From Ideonella paludis (GTDB taxonomy: Bacteria; Pseudomonadota; Gammaproteobacteria; Burkholderiales; Burkholderiaceae_C): 64,000 nt of DNA. Position 1 is the first letter of the stretch, and the number at the start of each line of letters is the position of its first letter. The stretch lies in contig NZ_JAGQDG010000007.1 in NCBI RefSeq assembly GCF_018069865.1, positions 62,001 to 126,000 of the forward strand, read 5' to 3'. The notes below the pieces were generated by a model. That model was not told where the DNA came from, made no database searches, and saw only the letters and a program-made list of their open reading frames with translations. Shown here piece after piece: positions 46,014 to 54,659 of the stretch. Made by a program: the position numbers and the translations under genes.

Positions 46014-46982
46014 TCAGGCGTGAGGGGCGGCGCTGGCGCGCACGGTGGTGGCGGGTTTGCGGCGCTGGCCCGCCCGGCTGGGCGCCTGCCCGCCGCGCCG
46101 CGACAAGAACAAGTCCCACAGTTGTTGAGCCGCAGGGGTCAAGGGGCGGCCTTTGCGGCGGATCAAGCCGACTTGGCGGGTGATCACCGGCTCTTGCAGC
46201 GGCACGCTGACCAGCAAGGGGTGGTCTTTGCCCGGCATGGCCAAAGAGGGCACGGCCGCCACGCCCAAGCCGGCTTCCACCAAACCGAGCAGAGAGGTCA
46301 CGTGCTGGGTTTCGTAAATGGCTTGGGGCAGGTCGGTGAGGCCCGCCAGGGCTTGGTCCAGCAGCAGGCGGTTGCCTGAGGATTTGCCCATGGCGATGAA
46401 GTCGTGTGCGGCCAAGTCGGCCCAGCTGACATGGCGGCGTTTGGCCAAGGGGTGGTCGCGGCGGCAGGCCGCCACAAAGCGCTCTTGCATCAGGGGCTCA
46501 AACTCGATGTCAGGCTCTTGGCTGCCAATGAAGTTGAGGCCAAAGTCGGCCTCACCGCGCGAGACGGTGTCCAGCACCTCGCTGGCGCTGGCATCGAACA
46601 CCTTCAGGCGGATGCGGGGATAGGTTTCGCGGTAGCGGCCAATCACCTGGGAGACGTAGTAGTACACCGTGGACGGCACGCAGGCAATGCTGACCTCGCC
46701 CAGCCGCGAGGTGGCCAAGCCTTGGATGCCCATCAAGGTGCTGTCCAGCTCGTCGAGCAGGCTTTGCACCTTGCGTGCGAAGTCGCGGCCCACGGCCGTC
46801 AGGCTGACCCGCCGCGTGGTGCGCTCCAGCAGCTTGACGCCCAGGGCGGCCTCCAGTTTGTCGATGCGGCGGCTGAAGGCCGGCTGCGAGATGTGCACGG
46901 CTTCAGCCGCCCGGCGGAAGTTGGCCAGCTCGGCCACCGCCCTGAAAGCCAGCAGGTCATTGAGGTCAAAGTTGATCGCCAT
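46014..46982 (-). CDS. LysR-type regulator 2
   Basis: The 322-residue LTTR has the HTH FDLNDLLAFRAVAELANFRRAAEAVHISQPAFSRRIDKLE and a C-terminal effector domain, ending in a basic tail. It is divergent from the PrpF-like gene, with 86 bp between starts that hold a dyad with LTTR-box geometry. It is the best candidate to control both arms of the locus. Confidence 0.9.
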   Translation of the reverse strand: MAINFDLNDLLAFRAVAELANFRRAAEAVHISQPAFSRRIDKLEAALGVKLLERTTRRVSLTAVGRDFARKVQSLLDELDSTLMGIQGLATSRLGEVSIACVPSTVYYYVSQVIGRYRETYPRIRLKVFDASASEVLDTVSRGEADFGLNFIGSQEPDIEFEPLMQERFVAACRRDHPLAKRRHVSWADLAAHDFIAMGKSSGNRLLLDQALAGLTDLPQAIYETQHVTSLLGLVEAGLGVAAVPSLAMPGKDHPLLVSVPLQEPVITRQVGLIRRKGRPLTPAAQQLWDLFLSRRGGQAPSRAGQRRKPATTVRASAAPHA

Positions 46983-46994
46983 GGCGCTCCTTCA

Positions 46995-47015
46995 TTGATG
47001 CTGATGATGCATCAA
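46995..47015. promoter_or_regulatory. Inverted repeat TTGATGC-N7-GCATCAA, probable LysR operator
   Basis: A perfect 7-bp dyad lies midway between the divergent LysR and PrpF-like genes. It contains T-N11-A spacing, the usual LTTR recognition form. The adjacent A/T-rich stretch (ACTTCATAAATATGCAATTC) could provide -10 elements. Confidence 0.6.
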
Positions 47016-47068
47016 AACTTCATAAATATGCAATTCACGGCATCAAAGCGCGCGGCCATCATGACGGC

Positions 47069-48169
47069 ATGTCTTCGATCGCTTTGCCTTGCACCCTGAT
47101 GCGCGCCGGTACCTCGCGCGGCCCCTTCTTCCTGAAGGATTGGCTGCCCGAGGACGAAGCCGTGCGCAACGAGGTCTTGATCGGCGCCATTGGTGCGTCG
47201 GACCTGCTGCAAGTCGATGGTGTGGGCGGCGGCAGCACCTTGACCAGCAAGGTGGCCATCGTCTCTCGCTCCAGCCAGCCCGATTGCCATCTGGACTATT
47301 TGTTTGCGCAGGTCGGTGTCGGCCAATGCTCGGTGGACACCCGGCCCAACTGCGGCAATATGTTGTCGGGCGTGGTGCCGTTTGCGCTAGAGCAGGGGCT
47401 GATCCACGCCCAAGACGGTGAAACCACCGTGCGCGTGTTCAACGTCAACACCCGCTCGCGCATTGATGTGACCGTGCAAACCCCGGGCGGCCGCTTGACC
47501 TATGAGGGCGAGACCTGCTTGGATGGCGTGGCCGGCTCGGCCGCCCCAATCCGCCTGAACTTCCTCGATGCTTGGGGGGCGGTGACGGGCTCGCTGTTCC
47601 CCACCGGCCGCCGCATTGACGTGATCGATGGCGTCGAGGTGAGCTGCATTGACGCGGCCATGCCCTTGATGATGATCCGCGCTGCCGACCTGGGCCTGAC
47701 CGGGCGGGAGTCCCCCAGCGCCTTGGACGGCCACCCCGGCCTGCTGGCGCGCATCGAGCAGTTGCGCTGCCAGGCCGGCGCCCTGATGGGCCTGGGCGAC
47801 GTCAGCACCAGCGTTATCCCCAAGCCCGTGTTGGCCAGCCCGGGGGACGACGCGCTGAGCATCACCTCCCGCTACTTCACCCCGCGCCGCTGCCACGCCT
47901 CTCACGCCGTGACGGGGGCCATTGGCGTGGCCACCGCGTTTGCGCTGCCCGGCACGGTGGCCAGCAGCACGCAGGCCTTGAGCGGGGCATGCCGCGTTGG
48001 CGTGTTGCACCCGCAAGGCCGCATTGACATCGACGTGCTGGTGCATGGGCAAGGCGAGGCCGCGTCCATTGAACGCGCTGCGCTGGTGCGCACCGCCCGC
48101 AAGATCTTCCATGGCGAGTTGCACGTGCCTGGATATGTGTTCTCACAACCCCTAGAAGGAGACAGCCCT
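47069..48169 (+). CDS. PrpF-family isomerase (aconitate isomerase-like), no stop codon before next gene
   Basis: Residues 1-367 form a PrpF/4-oxalomesaconate tautomerase-type protein: LMRAGTSRGPFFLKDWLP, DLLQVDGVGGGSTLTSKVAIV, NCGNMLSGVVPFALEQGL and a late TPRRCHASHAVTGAIGVATAFALPG. The family includes aconitate delta-isomerases that interconvert cis- and trans-aconitate and 2-methylaconitate isomerase. The frame does not stop: it runs straight into the signal peptide of the following Bug receptor (ATG 48170), giving a 687-residue open frame. A one-base shift near 48140-48155 would end it at a TAG inside CCCCTAGAAGG, just at the next gene's ribosome-binding site. Confidence 0.85.
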
Positions 48170-49132
48170 ATGAAGACTCGCTGGACGACGGCCTTGGCCG
48201 CCGCTGCGGTGATGGCCGCTGCACCTGCAGCCATGGCCTTCCCCACCAAGACCATCACCTTGGTGGTGCCCACAGCCGCTGGCGGCGGCAACGACGCCAT
48301 GGCCCGCACCATCGCGCAAAAGCTGGGCCCGCTCTTGGGCCAAACCATCATCATTGACAACCGGGCGGGTGCCAATGGCTCCATTGCCAGCGAGTACGTG
48401 GCCCGTGCCACGCCCGACGGCCACACCCTGATGTTTGGCTATATCGCCACCCACGCGATGAACCCGGCGCTGCAAAAGCTGCGCTATGACCCTGTGGCCG
48501 ACTTCGAGCCCATTGGCCTGGTGGGCTATTCGCCCACGCTGATGGTCAGCCATGCGGCCACGCCCATCAAAGACGTGAAGGACTTGGTCGCCCAGCTCAA
48601 GGCCAAGCCCGACAAATACACCTATGCCTCGGCGGGCAACGGCACAGCGCCACATTACGCGGCCGAGCTGTTCAAGCTCAATGCGGGCGTGGTGATGCTG
48701 GGCGTGCCCTACAAGGGCTCCGCCCCGGCCATCAGCGACACCATTGGCGGCCAAACCCAGGTCATGTTCCCCAGCTTCTTCACGGCGCTGCCGCATGTGC
48801 GCAGCGGCAAGCTCAAGGCGCTGGCGGTGGCCGGCCCCAAACGCTCGGCCTTGTTGCCCGATGTGCCCACCCTCAAAGAAGCCGGTGTCGATGGCGTGGA
48901 TGTGCAGCAGTGGTACGGCGTCTTCGCGCCCGCCAAAACCCCCAAGCCCATCATCGAGCAGATCAACAAAGCGCTGAACCAAGTGCTGAACGACAAAGAG
49001 ATCATCAAGAAGATCGAAGACCACGGGGCCGATGTGGAAAGCAGCAGCCCCGAGCAGTTCGGAGCCTTGGTGAAGGCTGAACTGGCCAAGTGGAAGGGCG
49101 TGGTGCAGAAGGCCAAGCTCTCCGCCGATTGA
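48170..49132 (+). CDS. Bug-family (TctC-like) periplasmic solute receptor
   Basis: ATG 48170 is preceded by a strong Shine-Dalgarno sequence (AGAAGGAGA) and begins a clear signal peptide (MKTRWTTALAAAAVMAAAPAAMA-F), so this is an independent 320-residue receptor although it is in frame with the upstream PrpF-like gene. Family motifs: FPTKTITLVVPTAAGGGNDAMARTIAQKLG, IIIDNRAGANGSIASEYVARATPDG, GVPYKGSAPAI. The ligand is likely a di- or tricarboxylate such as aconitate or itaconate (inferred from neighbours). Confidence 0.92.
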   Translation: MKTRWTTALAAAAVMAAAPAAMAFPTKTITLVVPTAAGGGNDAMARTIAQKLGPLLGQTIIIDNRAGANGSIASEYVARATPDGHTLMFGYIATHAMNPALQKLRYDPVADFEPIGLVGYSPTLMVSHAATPIKDVKDLVAQLKAKPDKYTYASAGNGTAPHYAAELFKLNAGVVMLGVPYKGSAPAISDTIGGQTQVMFPSFFTALPHVRSGKLKALAVAGPKRSALLPDVPTLKEAGVDGVDVQQWYGVFAPAKTPKPIIEQINKALNQVLNDKEIIKKIEDHGADVESSSPEQFGALVKAELAKWKGVVQKAKLSAD

Positions 49133-49168
49133 TCTCCGCTCCCGCATCAACGCAGTAAGGACAAGAAC

Positions 49169-50254
49169 ATGACCCAACGACCTTTCACCCTCAGCGCCTT
49201 GGCCTTTGTAGGGGCTGGCTTGTCGCTGGGCGCACAGGCCCAATCCACCGTCACCGTCTTTGGCGTGATGGACGCGGCCGTGCGCCAAACCAGCAACACC
49301 GGTGTGGCCACCAACCGCTCGGTGGCCAGTGGCTCCAACTCCACCAGCCGTCTGGGCTTTAGAGGCACTGAAGACTTGGGCGGTGGCTTGGCCGCCAGCT
49401 TCCACCTGGAGCACGGCTTGTTGCTGGACAGCGGCACAGCCGCCAGCAGCACCCAGTTCTGGGACCGCCGCGCCACCGTGAGCCTGAGCAGCAAGACCCT
49501 GGGTGAAGTGCGCCTGGGCCGCGACTTTGTGCCCACCTATGTGAACTGGGGCCGCTACGACCCCTTCAGCTATGTGGGCGTGGCCAGCTCCAGCATCTTG
49601 GTGGCCAACAGCCAGACCGGCCCTATCCGCGCAGCCTTCTCCACCAACCCCAACACCACGGTGCGCGCCAACTCGGGTGTCCAGTACCTGCTGCCCAATG
49701 ACTTGGGTGGCCTGGAAGGCGGTGTGATGCTGGCCCCCACCGGTGGCGGCACCTTGGCCAATGGCGCCAACAAAGTGATTGGCGCACGCCTGGGCTGGGC
49801 CAACAAAACCTTTGGCGTGGCGGCAGCGGCCACCACCACCGAGAACTCGCTGACCACCGCCGGTAAGTTCAAGGACGTGAACGTGGGTGGCTTTTATGAC
49901 TTCTCGGTGGTGCGCCTGACCGCCGCTTGGCGCCGCTTTGATTACGACACGTCCACGCAAACCAATTGGCTGGTGGGTGCCACCATGCCGCTGGGCTCCG
50001 GCACGCTGAAGTTCTCGTGGAACCAGGCCTCGCTGGAAGGTAAGGTGGGCACCACCACGCTGCCAGACAATGGGGCGCGGGTCTTGGGGCTGGGCTATGT
50101 CTATGACTTCTCCAAGCGCACGGCGGCTTATGCCACCGTGTCGCAGGTCAGCAATGACAGCAAGTCCACCTTTGTGGCCCCGGGCGGTACCTCGGGCATG
50201 GCGGCGGGCGGCAGCTCTCGCGGCCTGGAGTTCGGCGTGCGGCACAACTTCTGA
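49169..50254 (+). CDS. Outer-membrane porin (Burkholderiales general porin type)
   Basis: The 361-residue protein has a signal peptide (about 1-24, AQA-Q) and the start SSVTVFGVMDAAVR-like TVTVFGVMDAAVRQTSN. It contains many alternating beta strands, the conserved FRGTEDLGGGLAASFHLE segment and a C-terminal Phe (GVRHNF) needed for outer-membrane assembly. It follows the Bug receptor by 36 bp and probably admits the carboxylate substrate. A strong terminator follows. Confidence 0.93.
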   Translation: MTQRPFTLSALAFVGAGLSLGAQAQSTVTVFGVMDAAVRQTSNTGVATNRSVASGSNSTSRLGFRGTEDLGGGLAASFHLEHGLLLDSGTAASSTQFWDRRATVSLSSKTLGEVRLGRDFVPTYVNWGRYDPFSYVGVASSSILVANSQTGPIRAAFSTNPNTTVRANSGVQYLLPNDLGGLEGGVMLAPTGGGTLANGANKVIGARLGWANKTFGVAAAATTTENSLTTAGKFKDVNVGGFYDFSVVRLTAAWRRFDYDTSTQTNWLVGATMPLGSGTLKFSWNQASLEGKVGTTTLPDNGARVLGLGYVYDFSKRTAAYATVSQVSNDSKSTFVAPGGTSGMAAGGSSRGLEFGVRHNF

Positions 50255-50265
50255 ACCTGCTTTTC

Positions 50266-50286
50266 GGGGGCCTCGGCCCCCTTTTT
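50266..50286 (+). terminator. Rho-independent terminator after the porin gene
   Basis: GGGGGC-CTCG-GCCCCC followed by TTTTT, 11 bp after the porin stop and 12 bp before the hydratase ATG. This is a textbook intrinsic terminator inside an otherwise co-directional gene run, so it should lower expression of the downstream enzymes relative to receptor and porin unless there is a further promoter. Confidence 0.85.
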
Positions 50287-50298
50287 CACCAGACGACC

Positions 50299-51168
50299 AT
50301 GGCTTTGGACACGCTTGAGACGACTCTTTCGGCCTGGGTGGGCCGCACGGAAACCCGCAGCGACACGCTGACCCTGACCCCAGCCATGGCCCTGGCCGCC
50401 ACGCTGGACAGGGCCGACGACCGCTACGAGGTGGGCAGCGCGCTGCCGCCCTTGTGGCATTGGCTCTACTTTTTGCCGCTCCACGCGCAAAGCGAGATCG
50501 GGCCAGACGGCCATGCCAAGCGCGGTGGCTTCTTGCCCCCGGTGCCCCTGCCTCGGCGCATGTGGGCGGGCAGCCAGTTTGAGTTCCACCACCCCTTGCA
50601 CCTGGGTGATGCGGTGGAACGAACCTCCACCATTGACAGCGTCCGGGTCAAACAGGGCCGCACCGGCCCCCTGGTGTTTGTGAAGGTCAAGCATGAGGTG
50701 CGCCGCCAAGGTGCCTGCGAGGTGGCGATCACTGAGTTTCATGACATCGTCTACCGCGAGGCCAAGCGGCCGGATGATGTGGAGCCACCGCCCACGCCCG
50801 CCTCGACTGAAGCCGCTTGGCAGCGCCGCATCGTGCCCGATGACGTGCTGCTGTTCCGCTACAGCGCGCTGACCTTCAACGGCCATCGCATCCACTACGA
50901 CCGCAAGTATGTGACCGAGGTCGAGGGCTACCCCGGCCTGATCGTGCACGGCCCGCTGATCGCCACCTTGCTGATGGACCTGCTGCGCCGCCAACAGCCG
51001 CAGGCCGACGTGGCCCGCTTTGAGTTCAAAGCGCTGCGGCCCACCTTTGACCTGCACCCCTTCCAGGTTCAAGGCCAGCCCAGTGCCGATGGCCGCACGG
51101 TTCATTTGTGGGGCCAAGACCATGAAGGCTGGCTGACCATGGATGCCACCGCCACCTTGAGGGCTTGA
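50299..51168 (+). CDS. HTD2/MaoC-type hydratase, itaconyl-CoA or mesaconyl-C4-CoA hydratase-like
   Basis: The 289-residue protein has two hot-dog halves: an N-terminal FAS1-like half (HWLYFLPLHAQSEIGPDGHAKRGGFLPPVPLPRRMWAG, typical of this subfamily) and a C-terminal MaoC-like half with FNGHRIHYDRKYVTEVEGYPGLIVHGPL (hydratase Asp/His motif). Relatives hydrate itaconyl-CoA to citramalyl-CoA or mesaconyl-C4-CoA. Its stop touches the CoA-transferase gene (1 bp between) and its partners are those of the itaconate pathway. Confidence 0.87.
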   Translation: MALDTLETTLSAWVGRTETRSDTLTLTPAMALAATLDRADDRYEVGSALPPLWHWLYFLPLHAQSEIGPDGHAKRGGFLPPVPLPRRMWAGSQFEFHHPLHLGDAVERTSTIDSVRVKQGRTGPLVFVKVKHEVRRQGACEVAITEFHDIVYREAKRPDDVEPPPTPASTEAAWQRRIVPDDVLLFRYSALTFNGHRIHYDRKYVTEVEGYPGLIVHGPLIATLLMDLLRRQQPQADVARFEFKALRPTFDLHPFQVQGQPSADGRTVHLWGQDHEGWLTMDATATLRA

Positions 51169-51169
51169 G

Positions 51170-52348
51170 ATGCTGCCTCTGCACGGACTGACTGTTGTCA
51201 CCCTGGAACACGCGATTGCGGCCCCCTTTGCCTCGCGCCAACTGGCCGACCTGGGGGCGCGCGTCATCAAGATCGAGCGCCCCGGTGTGGGCGACTTCGC
51301 GCGCGGCTATGACCAGCGCGTGCGCGGCATGGCCTCGCACTTTGTCTGGACCAACCGCAGCAAAGAAAGCCTGACCCTGGATGTCAAACACCCGCGCGCC
51401 CATGCCTTGCTCAAGCGCTTGGTGCTGGAGCAAGCCGATGTGCTGATCCAAAACCTGGCCCCCGGTGCCGCGGCCCGGCTGGGCCTGGGCTGGGAGGCCC
51501 TCTCGGCCGAAAAGCCGGGGCTGATCGTCTGCGACATCTCGGGTTATGGCGAGGACGGCCCCTACCGCGACAAAAAGGCCTATGACCTGCTGATCCAAAG
51601 CGAGGCGGGCTTTGTCTCGGTCACAGGCACGCCCGACGAGCCCTCCAAGGCGGGGCCGTCAATTGCCGACATCTCCGCCGGCATGTATGCCTACAGCAGC
51701 ATCTTGGCCGCTTTGCTGAACAAGCAGCGCACCGGGCGCGGCCAGCACATTGACATCTCCATGCTGGAGTCTTTAACGGAGTGGATGAGCTACCCGCTCT
51801 ACTATGCCTTTGACGGCGCCAGCCCACCGCCCCGCACCGGGGCCTCGCACGCCACCATCTACCCCTATGGGCCGTTCCCCACCGGCGGTGGCGGCACGGT
51901 GATGCTGGGCCTGCAAAACGAGCGCGAGTGGGCGGCCTTCTGCGACAAGGTGCTGCTGCAGCCCGGCCTGGCCACTGACGCCCGCTTTGCCGGCAATGCG
52001 GCCCGCACCGCCCGGCGCGCCGAGCTGCGGGCTTTGATCATCGAAGCATTTGCACCCTTGAGCGCTGCGCAGGTCTTGGAGCGCCTGGAGGCCGCGCAGA
52101 TTGCCAACGCCCAGGTCAACACCATGGCCGAGGTCTGGGCGCATCCTCAGCTGCAAGCCCGCCAGCGTTGGCGCGAGGTGGCCTCTCCGGTGGGGCCGCT
52201 GCCCGCCTTGCTGCCGCCGGGCTCTTGGCCCGAAGAGCCGCAGATGTCCGCTGTGCCGGCCTTGGGCCAACACACCGACGCCATCTTGGCCGAGCTGGGT
52301 GTGGCGGCGGCTGAGATCGCCGCCCTGCGCGCGGAAGGTGCGGTGTGA
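51170..52348 (+). CDS. Class III (CaiB/Frc) CoA-transferase, itaconate CoA-transferase-like
   Basis: The 392-residue protein has the family III pattern: APFASRQLADLGARVIKIERPGVGDFARGYD, SLTLDVKHP, YDLLIQSEAGFVSVTG and the catalytic Asp in SIADISAGMYA. It moves CoA from succinyl-CoA or a similar donor to a dicarboxylate. With the neighbouring hydratase and CitE-like lyase it matches the Ict-Ich-Ccl set of itaconate degradation. Its stop overlaps the GTG start of the lyase gene. Confidence 0.87.
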   Translation: MLPLHGLTVVTLEHAIAAPFASRQLADLGARVIKIERPGVGDFARGYDQRVRGMASHFVWTNRSKESLTLDVKHPRAHALLKRLVLEQADVLIQNLAPGAAARLGLGWEALSAEKPGLIVCDISGYGEDGPYRDKKAYDLLIQSEAGFVSVTGTPDEPSKAGPSIADISAGMYAYSSILAALLNKQRTGRGQHIDISMLESLTEWMSYPLYYAFDGASPPPRTGASHATIYPYGPFPTGGGGTVMLGLQNEREWAAFCDKVLLQPGLATDARFAGNAARTARRAELRALIIEAFAPLSAAQVLERLEAAQIANAQVNTMAEVWAHPQLQARQRWREVASPVGPLPALLPPGSWPEEPQMSAVPALGQHTDAILAELGVAAAEIAALRAEGAV

Positions 52349-53163
52349 GCCCGCGCAGCTATCTCTTTGTGCCGGGCGACCGCCCCGAGCGCTTTGCCAA
52401 GGCCTATGCCAGCGGCGCCGACGCCGTGGTGCTGGACCTGGAAGACGCCGTGCCCCCGGAGCGCAAAGCGCTGGCCCGGCAGGCCATTGCCGAGTGGCTG
52501 GCGGCCTGCACGCCGGCCCAGCGCGCCCGAACGGTGCTGCGCTGCCAGGCGGTCGGCCAGCCGGGGTGGGCGCAGGACTTGACTGTGGCCCAGCCTTGGG
52601 CCGGGGTTGCACAGAGCGCCCCGCAGCTGATGCTGGCCAAGGCGGAGTCCGCCGAGCAGATGGCTCAAACCCAGGCACTCTGCGCCTTGCCCGTTTTGGC
52701 CCTGATCGAATCGGCCAAAGGCGTGCTGGCCGCGCCGCAGATTGCCGCCACCCCAGGCGTGGCCCGCCTGGTGTTTGGCACGCTGGACTTTGCACTGGAC
52801 TTGGGCGTGGCGGCCGAGCCCGCGGCGCTGGCCCATGCCGCCAGCCTGCTGGCCTTGGCCTCGCGCGCAGCGGGCTTGCCCCAGCCGGTGGCGGGCGTGA
52901 CCACCGCCATGCAAGACACCAGCGCCCTGCAGCAAGACTGGGCCTGGGCGGCGAGCCTGGGCTTTGGCGCCAAGCTTTGCATTCACCCCTCGCAGGTGGC
53001 GCCCTTGCATGAGGCCATGCGGCCCAGCGCCGAGCGCTTGGCCTGGGCCCAGCGCGTGCTGGCGGCGGCCGCTGCTGCTGGCGGCGCGGCCTGCCAGGTC
53101 GATGGCCGCATGGTGGACGCCCCGGTCATCGCTGAAGCCCAAAGGCTCATCGACAGAGCCTAG
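52345..53163 (+). CDS. CitE-like (HpcH/HpaI) lyase, citramalyl-CoA lyase-like
   Basis: The 272-residue protein starts at GTG 52345 (overlapping TGTGA). It carries SYLFVPGDRPERFAKAYASGADAVVLDLEDAVPP, LALIESAKGV (metal Glu) and GFGAKLCIHPSQV, all typical of CitE/malyl-CoA lyase enzymes. It would split (S)-citramalyl-CoA into acetyl-CoA and pyruvate. It is a stand-alone CitE without CitD or CitF, as in CoA-thioester pathways. Confidence 0.88.
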   Translation: MSPRSYLFVPGDRPERFAKAYASGADAVVLDLEDAVPPERKALARQAIAEWLAACTPAQRARTVLRCQAVGQPGWAQDLTVAQPWAGVAQSAPQLMLAKAESAEQMAQTQALCALPVLALIESAKGVLAAPQIAATPGVARLVFGTLDFALDLGVAAEPAALAHAASLLALASRAAGLPQPVAGVTTAMQDTSALQQDWAWAASLGFGAKLCIHPSQVAPLHEAMRPSAERLAWAQRVLAAAAAAGGAACQVDGRMVDAPVIAEAQRLIDRA

Positions 53164-53205
53164 AACAAACCCACCGACCTACACACCCCAAAGAGGACAC
53201 ACCAC

Positions 53206-54555
53206 ATGGCTGCATCCATCATCGACTCGCGCATTTTTCAAGGCATCTTCAGCAGCGATGCCATGCGCCACGTCTGGTCCGACGAGAACCGCACCCAGAA
53301 GTATCTGGACATCGAATGCGCCTTGGCCAAGGTGCAGGGCCGGCTGGGGCTGATCCCGCAAGAGGCGGCTGATGAGATCGTCAGCCACTGCCATCTTGAG
53401 CAGATCGACATGGCCCTGCTGCGCCAGCAAACCGAGCGCATTGGCTACCCCATCTTGGGCGTGGTCTCGCAGCTCAACAAGCTGTGCCGCGACAAGCTGG
53501 GCGAGTATTGCCACTGGGGCGCCACCACCCAAGACATCACTGACACCGCCACGGTGCTGCAGATCCGCGAGGCCCTGGTTTTGGTGGACGATGAGCTGGC
53601 CGCCATTGCCCAAGGCTTGGCCAAGCTGGCCCGCGAGCACCGGCTCACGCCCATCATCGGCCGCAGCAATCTGCAGCAGGCCATTCCCGTGACCTTCGGC
53701 TACAAGATGGCCGGCTTGCTGAGCGCCGTGCTGCGCCACCGCGAGCGCATTGCGCAGCTGCGCGAGCGCGTGCTGGTGGGCGAGTTTGCGGGCGCGGCGG
53801 GCACGCTGGCCTCTTTGGAGACCGGCGCGATGGAGACCCAAGCCGGCCTGTGCGCTGAGCTGGGCCTGGCCCAACCGGTGATCGCCTGGCACACCATCCG
53901 CGACAACATTGCCGAAGTGGGCGCCGTGCTGGGCCTGATTGGCGGCACGCTGGGCAAGCTCAGCACCGATGTGAAGCTGATGATGCAGACCGAAGTGGGC
54001 GAGGTCTTTGAGCCCTACCACCACGGCCGGGGCTCCAGCAGCACCATGCCGCAAAAACGCAACCCCATTGCGAGCTGCTATATCCATGCCGCCATCAGCG
54101 TGGTGCGCCAACACGCCGCCGCCTTGATGGACGCCATGGTGGCCGACCACGAGCGCAGCACCGGCCCGTGGGAGATCGAATGGATCTCGCTGCCCGAAAC
54201 CTTTTGCCTGATGGCTGGCGCGCTCAAGCAGTCTCGTGCCGTGGTGGAAGGCCTGCAAGTGGACCCCGCCGCCATGCGCCGCAACATCGACATGACCGGC
54301 GGCCTGGTGATGAGCGAGGCAGTGATGATGGGCTTAGGCCCTTACATTGGCCGTGAATACGCCCACGACCGGGTCTATGACCTCTGCCGCCAATCGCTGG
54401 CTGAAAACAAACCCCTGCTGGACCTGCTCGAAGCCCACCCCGAGATCAAGGCCCATGTGGACCGCGCCGCCCTGGAGCGCATGCTGGACCCCGCCAACTA
54501 CCTGGGCCAGTCTGGTGTGATGGTGGACCGCGTGCTGGCCCAGATGCCCGCTTAA
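53206..54555 (+). CDS. Fumarase/aspartase-superfamily lyase (CMLE-, PurB- or trans-aconitate decarboxylase-like)
   Basis: The 449-residue protein has the superfamily signatures HWGATTQDITDTATVLQIRE and the mobile loop GSSTMPQKRNPI with the catalytic Ser. The N-terminus (SRIFQGIFSSDAMRHVWSDENRTQKYLDIECALA) is close to 3-carboxy-cis,cis-muconate cycloisomerase and adenylosuccinate lyase. Neither purine nor protocatechuate genes surround it. Fungal trans-aconitate decarboxylase (Tad1 of Ustilago) belongs to this CMLE-like branch, and a PrpF-family isomerase is also present, so decarboxylation of trans-aconitate to itaconate is an attractive guess. It starts 42 bp after the CitE-like gene with an AAAGAGGA ribosome-binding site. 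Confidence 0.85.
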   Translation: MAASIIDSRIFQGIFSSDAMRHVWSDENRTQKYLDIECALAKVQGRLGLIPQEAADEIVSHCHLEQIDMALLRQQTERIGYPILGVVSQLNKLCRDKLGEYCHWGATTQDITDTATVLQIREALVLVDDELAAIAQGLAKLAREHRLTPIIGRSNLQQAIPVTFGYKMAGLLSAVLRHRERIAQLRERVLVGEFAGAAGTLASLETGAMETQAGLCAELGLAQPVIAWHTIRDNIAEVGAVLGLIGGTLGKLSTDVKLMMQTEVGEVFEPYHHGRGSSSTMPQKRNPIASCYIHAAISVVRQHAAALMDAMVADHERSTGPWEIEWISLPETFCLMAGALKQSRAVVEGLQVDPAAMRRNIDMTGGLVMSEAVMMGLGPYIGREYAHDRVYDLCRQSLAENKPLLDLLEAHPEIKAHVDRAALERMLDPANYLGQSGVMVDRVLAQMPA

Positions 54556-54659
54556 GGGCAGGCGTTGGGGCAAGCATTGCGGCAGACCTTGGGGCCGGCA
54601 TGGAAGCCGGCCGCCGCGAATTGACGACAATGGGGGCTGCACCTCTTGAGTCGTCCGAC

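Noticed and set aside
53206-54555. purB (adenylosuccinate lyase) as a confident name
   Set aside because: The superfamily motif is shared by several enzymes; the catabolic neighbourhood does not support a purine role, so the name was withheld.
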